A stretch of DNA of 5,172 nucleotides from an uncultured bacterium (GTDB taxonomy: Bacteria > Krumholzibacteriota > Krumholzibacteriia > LZORAL124-64-63), in NCBI GenBank assembly GCA_903847545.1, contig CAINDZ010000131.1, forward strand, positions 1 through 5,172, read 5' to 3'. The position numbers were made by a program, and so were the translations under genes. The notes beneath the pieces were generated by a model, which was given only the letters and a program-made list of their open reading frames with translations, did no database searches and had not been told where the DNA came from. This document shows positions 1-5,172 of this stretch, piece by piece. Each line of letters begins with the position of its first letter. Positions within the stretch are counted from its first letter, which is position 1.

Positions 1-966
1 CAGGGCGGCAGCGGTCCCGGCCAGGAGGGCGAGGTCATCGGCGAGCAGCCGGTGCGCCCCCAGGACGGCGACGGCGGCGGCGCGGGCCCCGGCCAGGGCG
101 AGGGCTCGAACCACGAGATGGAAGCCAACGCCTACGACCTGGGCCGCATCCTGACCGAGCAGTTCAAGCTGCCCAACCTGAAGGACAAGGGCAAGCGGCG
201 CTCGCTGACGAAGTTCAGCTACGACCTGACCGACAGGCACCAGGGGTTCGGGCAGCTGCTGGACAAGAAGGCCACGCTGCGGCGCATCGTCGAGACGAAC
301 ATCGCGCTGGGCCGCCTGCAGCCGGGCGAGCAGCCCGACACCAGCGGTTTCCTGGTGGCGCCCCGCGACAAGATCTACCGCATCCTGTCGCGCGAGAAGG
401 ACTTCGAGTCGCAGGCCATCATCTTCTTCCTGCGCGACTACTCGGGCTCGATGAGCGGCAAGCCCACCGAGGTCGTCGTCAGCCAGCACGTGATGATCTA
501 CAGCTGGCTGCTGTACCAGTACGCGGGGCAGGTGACCTCGCGGTTCGTGCTGCACGACACCGAGGCCAAGGAAGTGCCCGACTTCTACAGCTACTACAAC
601 AGCCGCGTGGCCGGGGGCACCAAGGTGGCCTCGGGCTTCAAGCTGGTGAACGAGATCGTGGCCCGGGAGAACCTGGCCAGCGACTACAACATCTACGTCT
701 TCCACGGCACCGACGGCGACGACTGGGACAGCGAGGGCAAGGAGTTCATGCCCGAGCTGGAGAAGATGATGGCCTATGCCTCGCGCATCGGCATCACCAT
801 CGCCGAGTCGGGCTTCGGGGCGCCGGGCCAGACCGAGGTCGAGAAGTACCTGAAGGCCTCCGGCCTGCTCGAGAGCCGGCGCAAGCAGCTGCGGCTGGAC
901 ACGATGCCCGAGAGCGCGGAGGAAACCCGCGTCATCGACGGCATCAAGGCCCTGATCAGCGAATAG
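1..966 (+). CDS. yeaH: DUF444 / UPF0229 von Willebrand A protein, YeaH/YhbH family (5' partial)
   Basis: The reading frame is open from base 1 to the TAG at 964-966 (321 visible residues). The gene therefore begins upstream of the window, and the in-frame GTG at 52 is not a credible start. Family members are about 390-430 residues, so roughly 70-110 N-terminal residues are missing. Numbering from base 1, residues 1-40 are a Gly/Gln/Glu-rich linker. A conserved block follows with the LPNLK motif. A VWA domain then begins around residue 138. Its MIDAS metal site looks complete: DYSGSM (D146, S148, S150), the Thr of GGTKV (T207) and the Asp of TDGDDW (D238). This matches the DVSGSM, GGT and SDGDNW motifs of E. 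coli YeaH as I recall them. The molecular role is unknown; the family is cytoplasmic and travels with PrkA and SpoVR in stress or sporulation operons. It ends 22 nt before spoVR, which implies co-transcription. Family assignment is firm; function is not. Confidence 0.93.
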   Translation, partial: QGGSGPGQEGEVIGEQPVRPQDGDGGGAGPGQGEGSNHEMEANAYDLGRILTEQFKLPNLKDKGKRRSLTKFSYDLTDRHQGFGQLLDKKATLRRIVETNIALGRLQPGEQPDTSGFLVAPRDKIYRILSREKDFESQAIIFFLRDYSGSMSGKPTEVVVSQHVMIYSWLLYQYAGQVTSRFVLHDTEAKEVPDFYSYYNSRVAGGTKVASGFKLVNEIVARENLASDYNIYVFHGTDGDDWDSEGKEFMPELEKMMAYASRIGITIAESGFGAPGQTEVEKYLKASGLLESRRKQLRLDTMPESAEETRVIDGIKALISE

Positions 967-971
967 GCGGC

Positions 972-984
972 AAGGAAAAGGTGA
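972..984 (+). promoter_or_regulatory. Ribosome binding site of spoVR
   Basis: The purine-rich stretch AAGGAAAAGGTGA lies in the 22-nt gap after the yeaH stop. Its AAGGTGA end (978-984) can pair with the 3' end of 16S rRNA and sits 4 nt before the TTG at 989. This supports TTG 989 over the later in-frame TTG 1016 and ATG 1022. The GTG at 981 is out of frame and soon meets a stop. Confidence 0.6.
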
Positions 985-988
985 CAAG

Positions 989-2644
989 TTGCAGCTGATC
1001 GACCAGCACGCCAAGTTGATCATGGAGGGCTGCAAGGAGCGCGCCCGCGACGCCGGGCTGCGCTTCGACGACGAGTCGCTGGAGTACGTCGTGACCAACC
1101 GCGACCTGCTCGAGCTGTCGCCAAAGGTCATGATCCCCACGATGTACGACTACTGGGTGCACGACGTCGAGGTGCTGCAGGGCAAGGGCCGGTACGAGCT
1201 GTACCCCCACAACCCGTTCGAGACCGTGATCAACACGCGGCCGGCCATCAGCTTCTACAACGACAACAATCCCGACTGGCTGAACGTGATGATCTTCTAC
1301 CACGTCCTCGGCCACATCGACTTCTTCCAGAACAACCTGTACTTCAGGCACACCTGGGACGACGACTTCACGGGCCAGGCCCTGGCCGACAAGCGGGTCA
1401 TCGCGAAGCTGCGCTCGGAGAAGGGCCGCTGGGTGGACTACGTCATCGAGTTCGCCCGCTCGCTGGACAACCTGGTGGACTACCACGGGCTGCTGGCCGA
1501 GCACCACCGCCCCCGCGAGGCCGCCTTCACCGCCCGCGTGGACTACTACTTCGACACCTTCCTGCAGGACGAGAAGAAGGTGCGGGTCGGCGACTTCGTG
1601 AAGGAGATCGAGCGCTACAACGCCCTGCAGCGCCGCCTGGGCGACGCCGCCGAGGACGAGTTCTTCAAAGGCGTCCAGGCGCGGCACCCCGAGTTCAACG
1701 CCATGTTCGAGAAGGCCGGCCGCCCCCGCGAGCGGCGGGCCCGCGACGTCATGCGGTTCCTGGTCGACCACTCCGAGTTCCTGGACCGCGACGAGAACAA
1801 GTGGATGAAGACGGTCATCGAGATCGTCCGCAACACGTCGCTGTACTTCCAGCCGCAGATCCGCACCAAGGTCATGAACGAGGGCTGGGCCAGCTACTGG
1901 CACGAGACCCTGTTCATGCGCGACGACCGCATCGCCGGCCACGAGGTGGACTTCGCACGCGTCAACGCCGCCGTGACGGCCATGCCGCGGGTGGGCCTGA
2001 ACCCCTACGCCCTGGGCATGCGCCTGTTCTACTTCATCGAGGAGGCGGCGAACAAGGGCCGCTACAGCCGCTCGTTCCTGTCGCTGCTGGACGCCGACCA
2101 GCGCCGGAAGTTCGACGACGGCACCGGCCGCGGCCGCGACTACATCTTCCAGGTGCGCGAGAACCTGAACGACTTCCTGTTCCTGAACACCTTCGTCGAG
2201 CAGGACTTCGTCGACCGCAACGACCTGTTCGTGGCCGACCGCGTCCTGGACGAGAAGCGCATGGTCTGGCGCTGGTACGTCAAGAGCCGCAAGTCCGACG
2301 ACTACAAGGCCATGCTGCTGGACGGCCTCTACCACCCGCCGCACGTCACCGTCGACCTCGAGCGCACGACGCCGGAGGCCCTCTGCCTGGACCACGCCTT
2401 CGAGGGCAAGCCGCTGGTGCGCGACTTCGTGCACAACACGCTGCTGGGCCTGGAATTCCTGTGGGGCGGCCGGGTACTGCTGGACACGACCGAGGTCAAG
2501 GCCATCAAGAAGCCCGACCAGCCGCAGCAGCCGTCGCTGCCCGGCATGGCGCCCACCGTCGAGGCGCCCGGCGAAGCGGAGATCCAATGGCAACGCGTGC
2601 GCTACACGATGAAGGAACGCAAGCTGAGCCGGGGGCTGCTGTGA
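989..2644 (+). CDS. spoVR: SpoVR family protein (YcgB-like)
   Basis: This encodes 551 residues ending at TGA 2642-2644, close to the usual family size of about 470-520 plus a short tail. The family name comes from B. subtilis SpoVR, which is involved in spore cortex formation; the E. coli relative is YcgB. The biochemical activity is unproven. The family signatures are clear. HVLGHIDFFQNN lies at residues 105-116, with H105 and H109 in an HxxxH arrangement. VMNEGWASYWHET lies around 295-307, with E298, W300, W304 and H305. It is preceded by YFQPQIRTK and followed by the GLNPYALG motif. The conserved His/Glu residues suggest a metal or catalytic site (inference). The C-terminus carries a Pro/Gln-rich linker (about residues 510-530) and then a basic tail. 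The TTG start is chosen for its Shine-Dalgarno; in-frame ATG 1022 is the fallback and would remove 11 residues. The stop overlaps the probable prkA start by 4 bp, so translation of the two is likely coupled. Confidence 0.95.
   Translation: MQLIDQHAKLIMEGCKERARDAGLRFDDESLEYVVTNRDLLELSPKVMIPTMYDYWVHDVEVLQGKGRYELYPHNPFETVINTRPAISFYNDNNPDWLNVMIFYHVLGHIDFFQNNLYFRHTWDDDFTGQALADKRVIAKLRSEKGRWVDYVIEFARSLDNLVDYHGLLAEHHRPREAAFTARVDYYFDTFLQDEKKVRVGDFVKEIERYNALQRRLGDAAEDEFFKGVQARHPEFNAMFEKAGRPRERRARDVMRFLVDHSEFLDRDENKWMKTVIEIVRNTSLYFQPQIRTKVMNEGWASYWHETLFMRDDRIAGHEVDFARVNAAVTAMPRVGLNPYALGMRLFYFIEEAANKGRYSRSFLSLLDADQRRKFDDGTGRGRDYIFQVRENLNDFLFLNTFVEQDFVDRNDLFVADRVLDEKRMVWRWYVKSRKSDDYKAMLLDGLYHPPHVTVDLERTTPEALCLDHAFEGKPLVRDFVHNTLLGLEFLWGGRVLLDTTEVKAIKKPDQPQQPSLPGMAPTVEAPGEAEIQWQRVRYTMKERKLSRGLL
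2578..2589 (+). promoter_or_regulatory. Alternative ribosome binding site and ATG for prkA
   Basis: GGAG at 2578-2581 is followed after 5 nt by ATG 2587-2589, which is in frame with prkA and has no intervening stop. It would add 18 residues (beginning MATRALHDEG) and make prkA overlap spoVR by 58 bp. However, codons 2590-2640 in this frame include CGT, CTA, GGA, CAA and GCT, unlike the GC-ending usage of the rest of prkA. The spoVR frame keeps its normal usage here. I therefore treat it as an alternative, not the main start. Confidence 0.3.
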
Positions 2645-4947
2645 CCAGCGAGTCGATCAGCCGGGCCATGGCCTCGCTGCAGGCCGGCCAGCGCGGGCAG
2701 GACCCGGCGCACGCCGTGCCGTTCAGCGAGTTCCTGGAGCTGCTGCGGGCCAACCCCCAGCGCCTGGTCCGCAACGTCCACCAGGTCTTCCACGACATGG
2801 TGCAGGCCTACGTGGGCGAGGGCTACGACGAGTACCCCGAGGACCCCGAGTCGATCAACTTCATCTCGTGGGACTTCCGGCGCCTGTTCGTCGAGAACAC
2901 CGACCAGCCGTTCTTCGCCGACCGCATCTTCGCCAACCGGCTGATGAACATGATCGAGGCCTTCCGCGGCGGGGCCCAGCAGAACAAGGTCTTCATGTTC
3001 GACGGCCCCCCGGGCTGCGGCAAGTCGATCTTCCTGAACAACCTGCTGCGCCGCTTCGAGGAGTACGCCGCCAGCGAGGCCGGCCAGCGCTACGAGGTGG
3101 TCTGGCGCCTGGACCGCCAGGTGCTGGGCGAGCACGTCGACGCCGACAGCCAGCCGGTGCTGGACCGCCTGTCGGCCCTGCTCGAGCACCTGGGCGACGG
3201 CAACGGCGGCGGGCGCGCCGATGAGGCCGACGATGCGCACCGCTTCCAGGCGCGGCAGAGCTTCGTCGAGGTGCCCTGCCCCAGCCACGACAACCCCATC
3301 CTGCTGGTGCCCAAGGAGCAGCGCCCCGCGTTCATGGACGCGCTGTTCGAGAACGACGAGTTCAAGTGGAACCTGTCGTACAGCAAGGAATACGACTGGG
3401 TCTTCCGCGACACGCCCTGCACCATCTGCAGCTCGCTGTACCAGGCCCTGCTGCACAAGCTGGGCGACCCGGCGCGCGTCTTCGCCATGCTGCACGCCCG
3501 CCCCTACCAGATGGACCGGCGCCTGGGCGAGGGCATCAGCGTCTTCAACCCCGGCGACCGCGCCTCGCGCACGCCCGTGGTGACCAACCCGCTGCTGCAG
3601 CGGCGCATCAGCGCCCTGCTGCAGGACAGCAACCAGGTGCGCTACCTGTTCTCGCGGTACGCCCGCACCAACAACGGCATCTACGCGCTGATGGACCTGA
3701 AGGGCCACAACCGCGACCGCCTGTTCGAGCTGCACAACATCATCAGCGACGGCGTCCACAAGGTGGACGACATCGAGGAGCGCGTGAACTCGCTGTTCCT
3801 GGGCGTGATGAACCCCGAGGACAACAAGAACATCCACGGCTTCCAGTCGCTGACCGACCGCATCGAGTTCATCAACATCTCGTACGTGCTGGACTCGGCG
3901 ACCGAGGTCGAGATCTACAAGAACATCTTCGGCAAGCACATCGAGGAGAGCTTCCTGCCGCGCGTGCTGGAGAACTTCGCGCGCGTCATCATCTCGAGCC
4001 GGCTGAACGAGAAGTCGCCGGCCATGCTGGAGTGGATCGGCGACCCGAAGAAGTACCGCCTGTACTGCGACGAGAACCTGCACCTGCTGAAGATGTCGAT
4101 CTACACGGGCGTCATCCCCTCGTGGCTGGACGACGACGACCGGCACGCCTTCAACGCCAAGCGGCGGCGCAAGATCATCGCCGAGGCCGAGACCGAGGGG
4201 CACCGCGGCTTCAGCGGGCGCGACGCCATCGACATCTTCCACGACCTGTACTCGACGCACGCGCGCGAGGACCAGCTGATCACGATGGACACCCTGTGCG
4301 CCTGGTTCGTCAAGGCGCGGCCCGAGCTGGCCCGCCAGCTGCCGGACGGGTTCCTGGACTCGCTGCGCCGGATGTACAACTACCAGATCCTTCAGGAAGT
4401 GAAGGAGTCGCTGTACTACTACAACGAGGAGCAGATCGCCCGCGACCTGATGAACTACATGTTCGCCCTCAACTACGAGACGGGCACCACCGCCACCTGC
4501 TCGTTCACGGGCGAGAAGCTGGAGATCACCGGCGCGTTCCTGACCGGCATCGAGGACCGCCTGCTGGGCGCCGGCGTGCGCGAGGGCCGGCGCAAGGACT
4601 TCCGCGACGCCACGCAGCGCGAGTACACCTCGCGGACGCTGACCCAGGAGATCATGGTCGAGGGGCGCGACATCCGCGACACGCAGCTGTTCGCCGACCT
4701 GCACAAGCGCTACGTGTTCCACCTGAAGGAGAAGGTGCTCGAGCCCTTCGTGAAGAACGCCAACTTCCGGCGCGCCCTGAAGGACTACGGCGGCGAGGAC
4801 TTCCGCACCTACGACAAGCGCATCCGCGCGGACGTCACGTTCCTGCTGACGAACCTGGCCGACCGCTTCGGCTACACCGAGGCCGGCGCGCGCGAGATGT
4901 GCATGTACGTCCTGGACAACGATATCGCGTCGGAGTTCGCGGACTAG
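2641..4947 (+). CDS. prkA: PrkA family AAA+ protein (serine protein kinase / ATP-dependent protease family), long variant
   Basis: This encodes 768 residues from GTG 2641 to TAG 4945-4947. The GTG forms a GTGA overlap with the spoVR stop, and GC-ending codon usage in this frame begins there. The frame is open further upstream (from 1801), but that part is a low-quality Arg/Pro-rich shadow of spoVR. PrkA (E. coli YeaG) is an AAA+ protein. It was reported as a serine kinase acting in starvation and sporulation, and more recently as an ATP-dependent protease in B. subtilis. Seen here: Walker A GPPGCGKS (residues 122-129, K128); a C-P-S-H motif (C213, H216) and C-T-I-C (C260, C263); the GISVFNPGD block; a Walker-B-like segment GIYALMD ending at D352; a sensor-1-like MNPED (N391); a candidate arginine finger in LTDR (R407); and GFSGRDAIDIFHDLY from residue 523, typical of the C-terminal PrkA domain. 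E. coli PrkA is about 644 residues. Much of the extra length is a roughly 59-residue insertion between Walker A and C213, including a Gly/Asp-rich stretch near 180-195. Family assignment is firm; which biochemical activity applies here is open. Confidence 0.94.
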   Translation: MTSESISRAMASLQAGQRGQDPAHAVPFSEFLELLRANPQRLVRNVHQVFHDMVQAYVGEGYDEYPEDPESINFISWDFRRLFVENTDQPFFADRIFANRLMNMIEAFRGGAQQNKVFMFDGPPGCGKSIFLNNLLRRFEEYAASEAGQRYEVVWRLDRQVLGEHVDADSQPVLDRLSALLEHLGDGNGGGRADEADDAHRFQARQSFVEVPCPSHDNPILLVPKEQRPAFMDALFENDEFKWNLSYSKEYDWVFRDTPCTICSSLYQALLHKLGDPARVFAMLHARPYQMDRRLGEGISVFNPGDRASRTPVVTNPLLQRRISALLQDSNQVRYLFSRYARTNNGIYALMDLKGHNRDRLFELHNIISDGVHKVDDIEERVNSLFLGVMNPEDNKNIHGFQSLTDRIEFINISYVLDSATEVEIYKNIFGKHIEESFLPRVLENFARVIISSRLNEKSPAMLEWIGDPKKYRLYCDENLHLLKMSIYTGVIPSWLDDDDRHAFNAKRRRKIIAEAETEGHRGFSGRDAIDIFHDLYSTHAREDQLITMDTLCAWFVKARPELARQLPDGFLDSLRRMYNYQILQEVKESLYYYNEEQIARDLMNYMFALNYETGTTATCSFTGEKLEITGAFLTGIEDRLLGAGVREGRRKDFRDATQREYTSRTLTQEIMVEGRDIRDTQLFADLHKRYVFHLKEKVLEPFVKNANFRRALKDYGGEDFRTYDKRIRADVTFLLTNLADRFGYTEAGAREMCMYVLDNDIASEFAD

Positions 4948-4967
4948 CGCGCCGCCCGGCCGCTAGT
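4943..4967. terminator. Inverted repeat spanning both convergent stop codons, possible bidirectional terminator
   Basis: The arms ACTAGCG (4943-4949) and CGCTAGT (4961-4967) are perfect reverse complements. Inside them GCC (4951-4953) pairs with GGC (4958-4960), leaving one bulged C at 4950 and the loop GCCC (4954-4957). That gives a 10-bp stem with a 4-nt loop, containing the prkA TAG in the left arm and the TAG of the minus-strand gene in the right arm. No T-tract follows on either strand, so classic intrinsic termination is doubtful. In a GC-rich genome a strong hairpin between convergent genes may still end or stabilise both transcripts. Confidence 0.4.
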
Positions 4968-5172
4968 AGATGCCCCGCAGGGGGCCCGGCAGGCGCGGCG
5001 AGCAGATGTCGGCGTCATCCACCCGCCCGTTGCAGTCGTCATCGATCCCGTTGCCGCAGATCTCGTCCGCGAACGGGTGGATGTCCGGGTTCGTGTCGTC
5101 GCAGTCGGCCTGCAGCACGCTGCAGTGGATCGAGGGCGGCCACCCGTAGTAGTCGCCGTCCAGGTCCTGGCA
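4963..5172 (-). CDS. C-terminus of a MopE-like putative metal-binding-motif protein (5' partial)
   Basis: The minus strand is open from the window edge (first full codon TGC at 5172-5170) to TAG at 4965-4963, giving 69 visible residues. The fragment has a Ca-loop-like DLDGDYYG (visible residues 3-10). The Asp/Cys-rich signature follows at residues 23-49: DCDDTNP, then I-x-P-x-A-x-E-I-C, then GNGIDDDCNG. VDDADIC and a short tail ending LRGIY complete it. There are six Cys in the visible part (1, 17, 24, 39, 47, 57). This pattern matches the 'putative metal-binding motif' family named after the copper-binding MopE of Methylococcus capsulatus. It is usually found in repeats in large secreted or surface proteins of myxobacteria and relatives. 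The N-terminus, and so any signal peptide or other domain, is outside the window. Metal identity is unknown, and a role shared with the convergent prkA operon is not implied. The amino acid pattern is specific enough that a chance open frame is unlikely. Confidence 0.82.
   Translation of the reverse strand, partial: CQDLDGDYYGWPPSIHCSVLQADCDDTNPDIHPFADEICGNGIDDDCNGRVDDADICSPRLPGPLRGIY

Noticed and set aside
52..54. GTG at 52 as the start of the first gene
   Set aside because: The frame is open to the window edge and the residues before it (Gly/Gln/Glu-rich) fit the linker of YeaH-type proteins. The family also needs about 100 more N-terminal residues, so the true start lies outside the window.
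1..120. Gly/Gln/Glu-rich GC repeats as a possible DNA repeat or regulatory element
   Set aside because: They are imperfect codon-level repeats (GGC, GAG, CAG) that encode the low-complexity linker typical of this protein family.
956..2593. Long minus-strand open frame (545 codons) opposite spoVR
   Set aside because: It is rich in Val, Leu, Ala, His and Gln with no recognisable motif, as expected from reading the complement of GC-ending codons. The plus strand carries the clear SpoVR signatures.
1801..2640. Upstream in-frame extension of prkA giving a 1048-residue protein
   Set aside because: The extension is Arg/Pro/Gly-rich, has no domain and overlaps spoVR in another frame. The PrkA-like sequence and codon usage begin at about 2641.
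2868..3583. Small plus-strand frames within prkA (2868-3224 and 3221-3583)
   Set aside because: They are out-of-frame Arg/Pro/Ser/Thr-rich shadows of prkA with no motif of their own.
2602..4722. Long minus-strand open frame (706 codons) opposite prkA
   Set aside because: It has the same biased Val/Leu/Gln/Asp composition produced by the antisense of a very GC-rich gene, with no domain. PrkA motifs run along the plus strand throughout.

Overview
This is a very GC-rich window (third codon positions are almost all G or C) that is nearly all coding. It carries three tightly packed plus-strand genes and the tail of a fourth gene that converges on them from the minus strand. The three plus-strand genes form the widespread but poorly understood YeaH/YhbH - SpoVR/YcgB - PrkA/YeaG module. 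In bacteria this module is linked to sporulation, stationary phase and starvation stress. The minus-strand fragment is the C-terminus of a Cys/Asp-rich 'putative metal-binding motif' (MopE-like) protein. That type is common in secreted proteins of Myxococcota, other delta-proteobacteria-like lineages and several GC-rich candidate phyla. Together with the GC content, this suggests a GC-rich Gram-negative bacterium of that sort; the taxonomic placement is inference.

Layout: 1-966 (+) is a DUF444 von Willebrand A protein (YeaH/YhbH family), cut at its 5' end by the window edge. 989-2644 (+) is a SpoVR family protein, probably starting at TTG behind a Shine-Dalgarno-like sequence. 2641-4947 (+) is a long PrkA-type AAA+ protein whose preferred GTG start overlaps the spoVR stop by 4 bp. 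4963-5172 (-) is the MopE-like C-terminus. Only 15 bp separate the two convergent stop codons, and a compact inverted repeat covers both stops.

How they may work together: the 22-nt gap and the 4-bp overlap imply one transcript and coupled translation. PrkA is an AAA+ protein (Walker A lysine visible), described as a serine kinase and, in Bacillus subtilis, as an ATP-dependent protease. YeaH has an intact MIDAS metal site. SpoVR carries conserved His and Glu residues that could bind metal. The set resembles, by analogy only, AAA+/VWA partner systems such as MoxR or RavA-ViaA. The gene order here (VWA, SpoVR, then PrkA last) differs from the prkA-first order of E. coli yeaG-yeaH. The PrkA is also about 120 residues longer than the E. 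coli protein, with an insertion just after Walker A. No mobile element, CRISPR array, tRNA or rRNA is visible, and nothing in the window is clearly a wholly new system.
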